Assembly: GCF_001640805.2 (NCBI RefSeq)
Contig: NC_066833.1
Location: 15,562,813 to 15,626,812, forward strand
Source of the DNA: Lates calcarifer
Taxonomy: Eukaryota > Chordata > Actinopteri > Centropomidae
Reading direction: 5' to 3'
DNA length: 64,000 bases
Shown here: positions 46,401-59,475 of the stretch, one piece after another
Position numbering within the stretch: position 1 is the first letter of the stretch
How the letters are laid out: each line of letters begins with the position of its first letter
Position numbers and translations under genes: made by a program
The notes under the pieces: generated by a model
Told to the model about the DNA's origin: nothing
The model's database searches: none
The model's input: the letters and a program-made list of their open reading frames with translations, nothing else

Positions 46401-48132
46401 CATGTTTAGCCCACTGTCTTTCCCAATATCATGCCACTCTATTTCTCCACAGTCCAACATCCTCACTTCCACATTATTGCCTCTTCTTTCCCCTTCTACT
46501 CACATATTTCTTCCTTTGACTTTTAGTAGTAGCTGTGATGAGTGGTCGGTCTAGATCCATAGTAGACACCTATTAAAGTGGGTGCACTGATATAAGTTGC
46601 CCCAATCTAATGTACTGATACATAGTTAACTGCAGGGCTAAAAAAAACCAATAAAGAGCAACAAGAGCATAACTCATCACTACTAGTGCAAGTGTGGTGA
46701 GCTGTATGTCCATATATACACACATGCACACCCCAGATGACTAGCTTAAGTGACTATGTCACTCTAATGGCCAGAGGTGGATACAATGTTGATGTGTGGA
46801 GGTGGGTACAAGGTAAAGAACTAAAGCTAACTGCTGATTATTTTCACTATAAGCCAATTAGACATTATTTTCTTGATTAATCAATTAATCATTTGATCTG
46901 TAAAATGCCAGTAAAATGTGAAAAATTCTCATCAAAATGACATAAAGTCTAACATCATTAGATCCTCATATTGCTAGTTTTCTTTGTCTAAAACCGTTTT
47001 CACATTAGAGCAGGAACATGCAGATTGTGCATGTTCTGCATTAACTACAACTATAATGCTAATGTTGCTAGCAGTAGATTGCTACATTTCAGAGACTCAA
47101 ACAGTCTTTTTGTAACAATTTTGGCAGCTGCATCTGCACTCATCAAAACAATGGCCAATTTTTTTTTAATATAATCAAGTATTTGATCAGTCAGCCAATT
47201 AAATCAGTTTTGCAGAACCCTCACTGAAAGAAAGATTTGCCAGACTGAAAAAAATGACTGAGATACTGCAGATTTGATTCTTTTTTCTTTCCTCTGCTTT
47301 TTAGGACTTAACTAGTATTATAAGCGACAGTAAGTAACATAGAGAACAGCAGCTCTGTCAAAACCTCTGCTTTGATTTTGTGCCATCTCTTCCTTGGTTT
47401 GGCCACTTACATCCTTCACTCTGTCATCCACACACATCATCTACTGAACATACATTCAAGGTTACAGGCACATCAACCCATTCACATCCAGCACATGTGA
47501 CACGTCACATAAAATGGTATATTGATGCAGACATGATTCAACTCATGAATGGATTAGATTTAAAAACAATTTATCAGGAATAGCTGAAGTAAAATAGCAT
47601 TTTGAGATATTTACATAAAGTGATAGAAATGTGCTAGTCTAATATTATTTCATTTAAGGTTATGATTTCAAACAGTGCAATATTAGTACTCGAATCCAAT
47701 TTGTTACTTTGTACATAGTCCTGTTTATATTGTACATGTTGTTTATAATTTTGTATATCATCCTATTTTATATCTTGTCTTGTATATATCTTGCTTTTCT
47801 CTGCTCTGAACAGTCATACAAACATAACACTGACACATTTGCTGCTGTGTGATGAATGGTTCGGATAGATGGAATGTGAATGAGAAAGGAAAAGACAGTA
47901 GGACTGAGCCTAATGGGAAACAGGGCTGAATGAATGTAAGGAGAGATGGAGTGAGTGGAGAGGGAGGGAGAGAAGGAGAGAAGGAGAAGGAGAGAGAGAG
48001 TAATAGAAAGCAGAAGCTTTCTTCTCCTGCCATCCCATCTTCAGGTTATCAGTTATTGATTGAATGTGGAACATGGCATGCAGGCTCCAGCTAATAACAC
48101 TGACAGCACAGGAGGAGCTTCTAAATTAGAAA

Positions 48133-48136
<4 letters not shown>

Positions 48137-48167
<31 letters not shown>

Positions 48168-48186
48168 GCACAAGCACAAGCACAAG
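48137..48186. repeat. (CA)15 followed by (CACAAG)n compound repeat
   Basis: A CA microsatellite at 48137-48166 passes into four CACAAG-type hexamers and then degenerate CACAGA units to about 48215. Confidence 0.9.
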
Positions 48187-49402
48187 CACAAACACAAATA
48201 CAGACACAGACACAGGGTTGCAAACTGCAGACACCAAGGATATACAAGATGCAGATAGATGTATGTAGCAGGTAGAGATTTGGGGGTGAGACAGGTAAGG
48301 TTCTCAGAATCAAGGAGAGACTTAATGACAGCATGCATCACCTTTATCATAGAATTCAATTATTTATCCTCTTCTATTCTCCCTCTTTACTTCCCTCCTT
48401 TCCATTACCCCTAAAATATCAGCATCACCCTCCCTTATTCCTCCTTGAGACTGCTCACCACTCTTCACACCACTTGACCACATTCTTCATATGTCACTCA
48501 TCCCATCCTCACCTCCTCTCCATTTCGCAATCCCGCCATTGCCTTCCTCTCCCCAACACTCTTCTAAATCACCCTCAGTTTTTCTCCATCTGTCCTTCTC
48601 TCGCTCTCTGAAATGACTTTCTCTCTCTCTCTCACTCTCACTCTGTCAGTGTGTTATGAATATGCCAGACGCTCACAGGATCTGCATCTTTGTGGCTCTA
48701 TTTCATCTATTCTTCCTCTCTGCTGCTACCTGCCGCATTCACCGGTCAACTTCACACATCTGCAGCAGCTCTCTGCAGCAAGCTCACACACCCACATACT
48801 GCACAAACACACACACATACACAGGGACACAAATACCCATTTCATGTTTAGACTGTATTACTGTGTCAACAGCAGGTGACCAGAATTCTTAAGCATGTAA
48901 ACTCACAGTTCATGACACCCTGCATATATAGTAAGTGCTAATACCACAAGCACACACCCATGGCTGAGGCATACATGAGTACACTTACACACACACTTGC
49001 ATGTACAGATAAAGAGATGCTGAATGGCTACTTACAGCATTTGATGAAATGATAGTGAGACATTTTCTGAGTAAATCAGACAGTCCGCCAGTCAGGTAGA
49101 AAGGCTGGCACGTAGGTAGAAAGGTAGGCAGGGAGTCAGTAAGTCAAGCAGGCAGACAGTAGCAGCTACAGGTTCTCGCAAACTAACTAATGCAGAGCCT
49201 GTAACCCAGCAGGATGCATTATTAATCTGGCTCCCCGCATGCTATCCAAACTGTGTCCCCCTGTCTGCATTATTCACCAGCATCAGCAGCAGCTCCAGTT
49301 GCAGCCCATGCAGCATCTACATGTGCACAGACCTACACACACACACACACACCCGTGCACTCACACATGCACACAGACATACACTCCCTCAATCCATCCA
49401 TT

Positions 49403-49570
49403 GGTGAGGGGAGCTGCGGCTGTTTCTAGCACTCCTCGCCTACAGCCAGATAACTGCCGTGCAACGTCTTCCCAGCCACGACCGACACACGTGCTCCACT
49501 CGCGTCACTGACTGACAGCCGGCTCAGCCCACCTACCGCTCAACACACCCCCAATGACGCAATGCTCTTC
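49403..49570 (-). promoter_or_regulatory. CpG-rich patch, candidate alternative promoter/first exon of MYO16
   Basis: About a dozen CpG sites in 160 bp, against a CpG-poor background. It contains a palindromic E-box CACGTG (49488-49493) and TGACGCAATG (49555-49564), which fits an ATF-C/EBP composite site. On the minus strand a consensus-like donor GTAGGT starts at 49536, so a noncoding exon ending at 49537 could splice to the acceptor at exon 1, 4.4 kb downstream. A plus-strand donor-like GTGAGG at about 49403 is also present, so orientation is open. Confidence 0.35.
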
Positions 49571-50008
49571 ACCTCTTTACACACCCCCTCCCTTCTGCCA
49601 CACATACACACACACAATAAGCAGTGACTCATACAGATGCATGCTGCTTTGGACTATCCTCTACCTTCTCAGCCAAAATCATAAAAAAAAGGCAGACAGG
49701 GAGCAGAGAACAATGGAGGAGGAATTGAAACAGGAGTGAAAAATTAAGAAAATGCAGATACAGCAGGGGGAGCAAGAGAAAGAAAAATAAGCAAGTGATA
49801 GCAAGAGACAGAGGGGAGGGGGGCGTTAAATTGGATAGAAGGGCAGCTAAGAGAGAGAGAAGCTGCTGCAGTGCGGCTTTTGGTGCGGTGATAGGTTAAG
49901 TGCTCATCAATGGTCTTAAACTGGCCACAAATTAACTACAGATAAGTACAGTTTACAAAAATGGTGAGGCCAGTACATCAACACTGTATCATACATTAAT
50001 CACACTCC

Positions 50009-50010
<2 letters not shown>

Positions 50011-50040
<30 letters not shown>
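50011..50040. repeat. (CA)15 microsatellite
   Basis: Uninterrupted dinucleotide repeat. Confidence 0.95.
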
Positions 50041-50044
<4 letters not shown>

Positions 50045-50411
50045 GTGTTATGTGACACAACATGCAGTGTGAGTGTGTCTGTAGGGCAATCTGTATGACT
50101 TGGTGTTTGGAGGCTGATTTGCATAAATGAATACCTGAGCTTTGCATTAAAAACAGGATTTGCACGAGGAGGGTGAGAACGTGAGGATGAACAAGCGAGG
50201 AGAGTGTGAGAAAGAAAGATGGGAGAGAGAGACAAGAAACGACTGGAGACACACATGCAGTACAGCTAAGCAGTACAGCTAAGCACAAAACAACTTGACA
50301 GGGTGTACAGCATGTGACTACAGCAGGATTGTGACACACTTTGGAAAACTGTGCCACAGTGCTCATACATCTGGAGGTTAAATAGCGTGTTGCATTTTCC
50401 ATGTGAGATTA

Positions 50412-50480
50412 TGAGCTGTTACTTCCCATTGCTGTCATACATGGGAATGCGGAGATGGGATAAAAGAATGTGAGAAGCAG
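50412..50480 (-). repeat. 69-bp inverted duplicate, copy A
   Basis: The reverse complement of this segment matches 54477-54545 at 66 of 69 positions. It starts CTGCTTCTCACATTCTTTTA and ends GGAAGTAACAGCTCA. Both copies have the same open frame (LLLTFFY-ISAFPCMTA), which may simply reflect the DNA identity. Confidence 0.9.
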
Positions 50481-53400
50481 GCGAGGTTCATTTTGCGACG
50501 GCAGTGAACGAGAGGAAGACAGAGACTGGGAGATGGATGTGAGTGTATGTGTGTCAGACTGGATGCTCGAGTAATTCCTGTCATAGGAAATCAGGTCACA
50601 GAAGCTACTCACTGCATCTTCTGCTCAATACAGCCAGGGCAACTACACTTACATCTACCTGAGTAAAATAATATGTCAGCCTCTGCACGTACACACGCTT
50701 GTATGCCCATGTCCGGGTGCTTGCAAAGATTGCACTACAGTGAATACTAAATGAGTCACATTTCTAAGCACCCTCTCACACAGACAAGACACATGTTCAC
50801 ACCTCTGCTGCCCTCGCTAGCCGGGTAGTGTAGTATTTTTGGTCAAGGATACTGCAATGTACCCCATTACAGAACGCACAGTAGATCTGACAAGAAATGT
50901 CATTTTCTTTTTTCATCCAAATGTCATGAAGCATTACTGGCTCATGGAAAATCTTGCTATCTGTGAGACATCCTGCTAGAAGGCAAGTCTAACCAATCAC
51001 TGGTGTAACACTGACAGGATAATGGTTTGGAGCCACATCCTGAAAATTTCTAACTCTCTACAGCAACAATGAGGTCAAGCACCTATGCAGTGAGGCAACA
51101 CAGAGAGCATGGATTAAGAGAAGAAAATAGAGATGTATACTAGAGGGATATTAAATCACTCTGTTAAAAAACAGCAGTGTTAAAAGATGCAGCAATTATT
51201 GTGAAAGAGTAAGTCTGTATGTTTGTACAGAACCAGAAGAATAATAATCAGGTAGCTTATACTGTAGCACATACAGTATTTGGCTGTGTGGAGATGTGTC
51301 TCTGTTTCCGCATGGCAGTAACAATTCTTATTGTAGCAGCTTTTGTCCCACAGGAGATGACAAATAAATGTCATTCTCTTTGACACAGCTGTCATTCTGC
51401 CATCATCACCCTCAGGTGTCAAGCAATACTGTGACTGCGTTACCACCATGATTCCTATGGTTACCACCCTACAGTGTCTACATATCCACACCTGCATGCA
51501 GTCTGTTTAACTGACACTAATAATGCAGGTCTGATGCGGGAAATGTTCCCAATTACGGCAAAGCCAAAGGCACTTGGTAAGTTTGGGGGTGATGCATTAT
51601 ATATGAAAAGAGATCTCTTTGGATTAAATATTCATCATATGTGATTTACACAAATAAATATTTATTTATTTCATGAGCCAGACTTTAAAATTTGAATAAT
51701 ATTAGCATTTTTTATGGATTGCTTAACGTTTCTTTGTTGTGTAGTTTGTGTGCTGGCTGGCACATGTGCACCTGCATCCACACACAACAAAGCTTTTTGA
51801 GAAAGCAAGCTGCGTAGTTCATTTACCAGAAACAGGAATCCCTCAAGCCCCAGTGGAACACTTGACTATGTGATTACAATCTCCTCTTAATGAGAAAGTC
51901 ACACACACAGACACACACGGACACACACACAATTCACCAGGTTAATCCAGTGCCTTTCCATTCACTAGATTATGTTATCTCCCTTGCCTCCTTCAGTCTT
52001 TATATCAACCTCTTTTCCATACCTGCATGGTCAAAGTAATTTGATTGTCTTTGAGTGCATTATTAACATTATTATTAAATCTATTATTGATAATATAGAA
52101 CATTATTGAAACATGTTGCCCCACACAAGGTTCCTCACTAAATGTGCTGTGAATCCTATAATTTACTGTGTGTATTGTTTAAAATCTGCTGCAATATACA
52201 CACTGGTTTTCAAGCTGAGGTGACAGCTTGTGTTTTTGTCACTACATTAGGTTTTATTGTTATATTGCCAAGCACTGCTGTTGTTAATTATGCTACTGAC
52301 AAAACTATCTGAAATGAGCTACATGCATATTTTAAGTATTTCTTTATGTGAAACTTTAAATTTTTTTTAGGTTTTAGCTGACTGGAAATTGAACTGTAAG
52401 GCAGATTCAGCATACTGAATCATTACACCACTACTACATTTGGTATCAAAATGTATGTTGTGATTCATTTCAGACCCAGTTAATCTCACAACTACGTATT
52501 CTCAGTCTGCAATCATTATTATAGCTGTAAGCTTACCTAAATACACACAAGTGCATGTCAAGTGTTGTCAGCTGTTGTTTACCACATCTTTTTAGCCACA
52601 TGATTGTTGTTTTGGAGGATGGGTTAAAACACATGTTAGAATATGTAATAACTAGGTTTTAGAGTGTGCAGCCATGCATCAACAAGGGTGCTGACAAACA
52701 GTCTACAAGATGAGTTACACCCTGGTGAGTATCTGTTATCTACTCAGGGAGAGAGAGATGAAAATGTGCAAGAAGTAAATGTAAGAATTAAATATTTATG
52801 ATCAAACGCAGCTGAAGTGGTAGTCCAAAAAACTGAGCAAATATCCTTTGGCACTACAAAGATGCAGTGATATAGTTTTGCACCAGCTGTTGCCACACCT
52901 GGCTTTTACATAGGATTAGAAGATTTAGTGCTTCCTCCCCTGTTCAAGTCCAGGTGTCTAAATGTGTATTTTAGATATGTGTGTTGTCATATTAAAAGAC
53001 TGTTTTGTTTACTAATTTATGTCTTTTACTTCACTTCTAATGATGACAGATGGGGGGGTATCATATCATTATATGAACCTTAGCACAGCAAAATAAAAAA
53101 TAATATTAAATTGATTTATAAATAAATAAATTGCACAACAGCTTCTTCCAGCTGCTATTTTTTCCAAAGGCTATCTAGTGGAGCATAAACTATAACTTCA
53201 CTGACTAGGGCAGGATTCAAGATAATAGAGGGCAACATGCACAAATAGAAGCTTCTTGCACAAACACAGAAATGACCAGGTCAGCAGGAACAAGACAGAA
53301 ACGTGACCTACCCATAAACAAGACATTTAAGTGTAACACACAGCATGACTGAAGCAAAAGTTTAGAGTTACAAGAAAATGATATTTCTCTAACTTTGTTG

Positions 53401-54476
53401 TCATATTCCTGACTTTTTCCTGTGAAGGAATTAGCAATTCTGAAATTGACTAGGATGTTTGTTGAGGGTTTTTTGATGGAGTTAATTAATAATGATGAAT
53501 TTAAAAAAAAAACTACAGATACACTTTTCTGTCCACAGATTCTGGATTCTGGATTCTGAGCAGGAACTGGCAGTATTACAAAAGTTTTCAAATGTAATAT
53601 TTATATCAACATTATTATTTCATGCAGCTTTACTGGGAAGGGAAGGATTTTAAGTGACTTAACCATTTTTTTCCAGACAACTAAGCTGTAATCTATCTGT
53701 TTTTTTTCTTTCAGTTCTTTTCACTCTTCAAAAACCGTGCCCATAATTTGGTACACTGTAACAGTGACATATCAGAGGTTAGCCTGTACCATTTAATGTA
53801 ATTCACATTAATTTTTAAGGACATATGTAGTTTCAGATATAATCCTAAACCTGTCACAGCATTGACAGTGCCATCAGTTGAATACACATTAAATACACAG
53901 GTGAAAATACATGATGGAAAACGCTAAACAGATTAAGGTAAGAATGGCATCCATGTAACCAGTGACACTGTCTATCTCTACAGAGGAGGTATATTTCTGC
54001 CAATATGATTCAATCGCAGACAGTTCGATAGCCCTGATCAGACAGACATGGCTTCAGAATGACACATTTCCCCCTCTGTTTGATGGGCTTGACACATGGC
54101 AAGTGATGTCACCGTTGCCCTGTTTCGACCAAACAAGTTCAAACAAGCAATACCTGTGAGTTCAATTGCACACACTGTGCTCAGTTGTGAAATTTTGTGC
54201 AAGTACACATTCAATGAACACACAGGCAAACAAAGCAAAATAACAATGCAGAAAATAACCCTCCGAATGACTGTCACCTGATAGTGACTATTCAGCTCCT
54301 TAATCTACAATTGTAATTATTCCACCTTTGAAGTTCGGACAGTAAAGGCAAAATGGATGAGCTCCACTAAATGGCTGATCAAAATGAGAAAAGGACAAGA
54401 CAGGATCATTAGAGAGGGGGAGGAAATCAAAAAATCTGTCAGAATCTGTCTCCTGACTCTGACAGAAGTAAAAAAT

Positions 54477-54545
54477 CTGCTTCTCACATTCTTTTATCGC
54501 ATCTCCGCGTTCCCATGTATGACAGCAATAGGAAGTAACAGCTCA
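54477..54545 (+). repeat. 69-bp inverted duplicate, copy B
   Basis: Partner of 50412-50480 in opposite orientation, about 4 kb away. Identity falls off sharply outside the 69 bp. Family unknown. Confidence 0.9.
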
Positions 54546-54964
54546 AATGAAGTAAATTAGTGTATGACAATGGCTGTGAGATAGAGAACAATTAATAACT
54601 GTAACTGTTTCTTTATCTCCTCTTATATGCTTTTAATTTGAACACCTCACTTGGTTTCTGCCCAAAATTATGTTTGTCTTCCTCTTTCTCTAAATCACCT
54701 CTCCTCCCCTCCTCCCATCAGTCCCCAAAACCCCTTAAACTGGAAATGAGTCCATCTCTCTCTGCCTTTGTCTATCCTTTAGTACCCTCACCCCTGAGCT
54801 CCCAGCTCCAAGCAGCTGGCACAATGGACAACACGGGAACATAAAGGATGCCTGCAACATTCAGCGAGAGACAATCAATAACTAGATGAACAAAAGAACA
54901 GCACAACCCTGCATGTGAGCAGCTCCAAACTAAAGTAACACTCAGCACAGAGACAGCGTCCTCC

Positions 54965-55060
54965 ACTTACCTTATTCTGCTCCCGGCTGACTGAGAGTGA
55001 AAACCATGACCACTGCTTGACATACACTGTATTAAGTGACTCACAGTGAGCTAACAGACT
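54965..55060 (-). promoter_or_regulatory. Candidate noncoding exon with strong donor
   Basis: On the minus strand GGGAGCAGAATAAG is followed by a near-perfect donor GTAAGTGG at about 54970. The upstream boundary is unclear: no strong acceptor, so a first exon is possible. The call rests on one splice signal. Confidence 0.2.
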
Positions 55061-55829
55061 CAAGCACAGTTGGATCTAACTACTAACCCACAACACCCTT
55101 CTGCTCATATTATCATGCTAAGCTCACAGCTGCTCAAATTCAAGTATCAATGTTCCCTAAGACAGATATGTGCACAAACATGCACATACACCGTACTGAG
55201 CACACACTCCTACACATGTACAATTCTACTCAACCAGCTGTTACATCTTCCCTTAGCAAAGCCCAGATACTGCAGAAGTAACAGTGCAGAGTGATGCAGT
55301 GATTTACTACTTAATTATCAGTGTACTAAAACTGAAAAACAAAATTTAATATTGAGATGTTTGCAGATATTCAGTAAATTTGAGTACACAGACATTTGGG
55401 TAGAGTGCCATCGACAACAGTTCAGTTTCATGCAAGCTGAGTTTTATTTAGCCATTTAAAAGGGAAGAGAGACAGTGAGAGAAATTGTAATGGCCCCTTT
55501 CAAGCACACAGTCCAGGCACTAACTTTCACAATAAGTTGTGCATTACAGTTTGTATTTTTACATCAAGACAAGAGCATTATTAAACTAACGAAAGATTTT
55601 AAAATGACAAATTGGTTTGGACTAGACAACAATGGTCAATAATCCTTCATAATTTAATGCTGAATAACTACATGAAGTCTACACTAAAAGAAGAAACCTG
55701 CTGTGTAGAGGTGAAAAAGGAGATGGAAAAGGGAGGAAGGCTGGTGCTGTAAATCCACTGTTTTTCTGTTATTTCTCCGCTTTAGTACATAAGTGCACTA
55801 AAACATAGGGAGATAAGTTTTGTTTGTTA

Positions 55830-55930
55830 AGTCCCTCATCAGCTCATTAACATTTGCATTGCATTTAATTTACAACTCCCATCCAAATGAATGCCAATAT
55901 GAATACTATTAATAACCAGTGCATGCTTGG
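55830..55930. promoter_or_regulatory. Candidate regulatory block with octamer motif
   Basis: Contains a perfect POU octamer ATTTGCAT (55852-55859) amid homeodomain-like ATTA and TTAAT cores in non-repetitive sequence. Inference only. Confidence 0.2.
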
Positions 55931-56084
55931 AGTCTGACTGAATGTCCTATACAAGTCGTAACACTGACAAGTCTTGGGTTTTACCAGTAAGCAGCATTTA
56001 TTGAGGCCTATTTACTGATTTCAGCCCATAAATGAAAAATGGAACAAAGCTCAAGAGGAAGTTCAAACAGACTACAGCAGTGTA

Positions 56085-56270
56085 TTTAAAGGATAACTCC
56101 AGTATTGAACCTGGGCCTTTTTCCCATGTTTTCCCATGTTGCGACCAGACTCCATTGACAAAAACAGTAATTTTACCTCGCGGAACACACAATCAATTTG
56201 TTTGTTTGGGTTATTGTCAGCCCCAGAGTGACAAAGACAGACCCTAAACATCAAATATCGACGGCACAAT
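56085..56270 (+). mobile_element. Fragment of a common teleost nonautonomous repeat
   Basis: TTTAAAGGATAACTCCAGTA, then TTGAACCTGGGCCTTTTTCC and CCATGTT resemble the start of a very abundant teleost DNA-transposon-like repeat ('GGATAACT...CAACCTGGGCCC...CCATGTTT', recall). The right edge and family name are uncertain. Confidence 0.5.
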
Positions 56271-57342
56271 ATTCAGCTTTTAAACCAGGGTTGAAGGTTT
56301 TAAAAATAAGGTTTTTAAATTACAGCTTCGTGCAAATGTATCATTCTTTTCCATGACAAAAAATGTGATTTTTTGCCATGAACTGAACATAATCTGAAAC
56401 ACAGGACTGCAGATAATTTGGGTCAAATTTTTTTTATGTTTCTGATTTCAATAGTATTATGGTAGTCTGTATGAGGGCATAATATCAGTATCCCTTTCAA
56501 GTTCACTCCGTCCTTGAGTTGGACGAAAACACGATGCAAACCATACAGAATTATTTCATCCTTTGTTTTTCTAAATACCTTCTTTAAGTTCATATATCTG
56601 AGTGGTTGTGTGGGAGCTAATGACCATCTTTTTAACACTGACCTGAGGTTATTACAACAGCAGGGAAGGAAAATCTATCATATTTTAGCGTGTGTGTTGT
56701 TCTGATGCTTTGAGGCATGGGAGCATTGGGATCTCTACCAGTGGAATGTTGCACTGCACTGATCTGAGAATGGAGGCCTGCGCGTCTCAATAAATTACTT
56801 CTTGCTACTTAAGTTGTATTAGTGTGTTTGTAAGTCTACATGTGAGCAGGCTAAGCAAACACAATTATTAAATATTCCATAGAACAGTCTGTGTGTGTGG
56901 GCATGATAAAATGTGACGGTCTTTGTGTACAGGATCCAGTCACCATATCTGACCACAGCCTTGCCAAGCAGCTGACTCCACAAGGAGGAAGGACTGACCA
57001 CACACACATGGACATACACTCACAAGACCACATGCACACTCAAGTGGACTTCAGCGTGGTGTAAACACAACTCATCATGTCGCTAAGCAACCTCCCTTGA
57101 AATGCCTCCCTACTTTCCAGTAGCCATAAACAGTGAACACAAAAGGCAAGGAGTGAACTGAAACACAGAAAAATAAAACTAAACTCACAGTTTAACCAAA
57201 GCACATGAGAAAGGATGCAGCTTCAGAGGCCCAGAGTAGAATGACTCAGAGCCAATTCCTTATTATTTACTTTCAACTGTTATTACTTACTCACCAGGTT
57301 GAGTTGTGTTTTGCTACAGGGCAGCTCTGTTCTCAGAGTGGG

Positions 57343-57346
<4 letters not shown>

Positions 57347-57404
<58 letters not shown>
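57347..57404. repeat. (GA)29 microsatellite
   Basis: Uninterrupted 58-bp purine tract preceded by GGGGAGGGAGAG, a mirror-repeat composition able to form triplex (H-DNA). Confidence 0.95.
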
Positions 57405-57407
<3 letters not shown>

Positions 57408-57959
57408 CCACTACTGACCCACTTGTGCCCCCAACCATGCCATCCAAAAAGCTGGCAGACTCAGTCATTCACTCAGCAGAGCTTTTAAACTGACTTAAAA
57501 CACATGCCAGGACTGCTTTATATTGTTTGTACTGGAGCCCTTTACCATCCACCCAGATTTCTCCTCACAATACAGAGGCGTATGCATACTGTACAAGGAC
57601 TATGCACTATGCAAAAACACAGTGACCCACACCTACAATACGGTTTCCCATGGCAGCAAAAGACATATTTTCTTGGTTTCTAATTAAACTTCTGAAATAG
57701 CCTCATGTGTATTCATCCTCTTCCTATTCATAATTGATGCCCCAAGCCTATCAACAGCACTGAGGCTGGACAGATTGATTTCTAGCATCTCACTCCTTCT
57801 CAAAGACACCTTCACAGCATCAACGCTGCTCCACCAAGATCCATCCTAAACTGACTCTGATTCCCTCTTTCACATAACAGCAATAATTTTCCTTCTGCTG
57901 TGTTTGCAACTAATCATTCTGCCTTTGTTCCGGAAAGCTCTGCTGTGAGTGCATCTAAA

Positions 57960-57999
57960 TGTATTGTATTACATGTACCTGTATTGTATTACATGTACC
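57960..57999. repeat. Tandem duplication of a 20-bp unit
   Basis: Two perfect copies of TGTATTGTATTACATGTACC. Confidence 0.95.
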
Positions 58000-58470
58000 A
58001 GGGCACGAAGCCTTAACCTTCACACTATATACCTGGTTACTGTGATTCCTGAATAAAACAGGATAGTCTGGTAAAGAAAGGCAGTTAAATGACTAAATGC
58101 AAATTCAAATGTTAATGTGTCTCTTTGCATATTCTCCTTAGATACAAACAGAAAAGCCTGGTTCACACATGCCTGTCAAATGAGGCCAAAATACTAGATT
58201 ATCTGCAGTACAGTGCCCTTGGAGCTTGAACGCTCTGCTCAACAACAACATGGCCTTGGTAGTAGCCACTTCATGTAGACCAATTGATGGTCCTGGTAAT
58301 AGATTATGCTTTCCAAATCTAGACTAAATGTTGATCCTTTGATCCCTGAAGTAATCTGTTTCCCCATTCAGGATTCTGGCCAAAGAGAGGAGACACTGAG
58401 CTAAGGATTCTGATGGGCTTTGCTGTGATCTCTAGCCTCTACCCTTCAGCACTGGCTGTTTGTCCCCCAG

Positions 58471-58486
58471 GGGTCAATGCAGGTCA
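58471..58486 (+). promoter_or_regulatory. DR4-type nuclear-receptor element GGGTCA-ATGC-AGGTCA
   Basis: Two near-consensus AGGTCA half-sites in direct orientation with four-base spacing, the arrangement bound by thyroid-hormone and LXR heterodimers with RXR. It lies less than 1 kb downstream of the candidate first exon, in the presumed 5' intron. Chance occurrence is possible. Confidence 0.3.
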
Positions 58487-59263
58487 GCTTTGCCATTAAT
58501 CACACATCCAGATGAATGGCGTGGCCTTTACCCACGAATTCATGGCAAAAAGGTGCACTGCATAAGGAAGAAGACCACCCTTAAATCGAAATAGGGTTCA
58601 CACTCCACTGGTGGAACAGCAGCTTCTCTGCAGAAGTGTTTTTAGCAAGACTTCACCAGTACCAAAGTGTGCTTTTCAGCTGCTGACCCTGTGCTTTCAT
58701 ATCCCTGTGGAGAGGGACAAGTGATAAGACAATTTCTCTAAGGGACCAGAACATTATCACATGTTAACTATCAGGACACCAAGTTGCCTGACAACACCAC
58801 CGATACAAGAGAGCATGTCTCTCTCTAACAGACAAACATAATCACAGCAGATTCACACTCAAGTTTAGTTCTAAAGTGTTACAAACTATGTACCGATAAT
58901 AATTCTCGTTATAGCGAGGATTTCTCACAGCACATTGAAATCATTCTTCCACAATCAGCTGTTCATTCCCACTCAGAAACACACACATTCTTCTACACTA
59001 ACCATCTTATGGTATATTTAGACCAATGACAACTGCACAGCACATCTGCCTTTCCTTTCATTCCCAATGGCTCGACAAGAGCAGCACATGACATCCACCT
59101 ACATTATCACATACACACGTCCTTTCTCTATGTTCATCTCACATGTTGTCAAGACCTGCAGACAGTTATCAGAGCGAAAATCACACCTACACTCACCATC
59201 AACCTTAAATTCAGCCTTCACTCTAATGGGAAGGGAGGGAATAGAGAAAAAGCAGAGCCTTAC

Positions 59264-59400
59264 CGGTGAGAGCCCGACGCAGGGCACAGAGGAGAGAGAA
59301 ATGTGTCTGCCCGACGAAAACCCAACGAGAGCCGCCTCCCCGTGCTCCGCCACCAAATCAATTTCACACTCTCTCACCTCCCCGCCACTGTGATGTCACT
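59264..59400 (-). promoter_or_regulatory. Candidate noncoding first exon of MYO16 with CpG-rich promoter
   Basis: On the minus strand the CpG-rich stretch from about 59400 ends with CTCACCG followed by a strong donor GTAAGG at 59263. It contains no ATG, as expected of a 5' UTR. Just upstream (higher coordinates) are a CRE-like TGATGTCA (59391-59398), a near-palindromic X-box-like GTAGCCATGGCAAC (59418-59431) and a GA tract, with no TATA box. It could splice to the acceptor at 45181, leaving a 14-kb first intron. The call is inference from sequence composition and one splice site. Confidence 0.45.
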
Positions 59401-59467
59401 CATTCATCCGTTTCTCCGTAGCCATGGCAACTCTACCGCTTGGAGCTGTTCATTCTTCTACATCTGC

Positions 59468-59475
<8 letters not shown>

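Noticed and set aside
48060..48359. Gln/Thr and Cys/Leu-rich ORFs
   Set aside because: Shadows of the compound CA/CACAAG repeat.
49080..49170. Short repeated GGTAGAAAGG/GGCAG units as a CRISPR-like array
   Set aside because: Units are short, degenerate and without regular spacers, and the window is a vertebrate genome.
50250..50285. Tandem CAGTACAGCTAAG copies as a functional element
   Set aside because: Only two 13-bp copies; an ordinary small tandem duplication.
57205..57493. Proteins with long Glu-Arg repeats
   Set aside because: Translation of the (GA)29 microsatellite in several frames.
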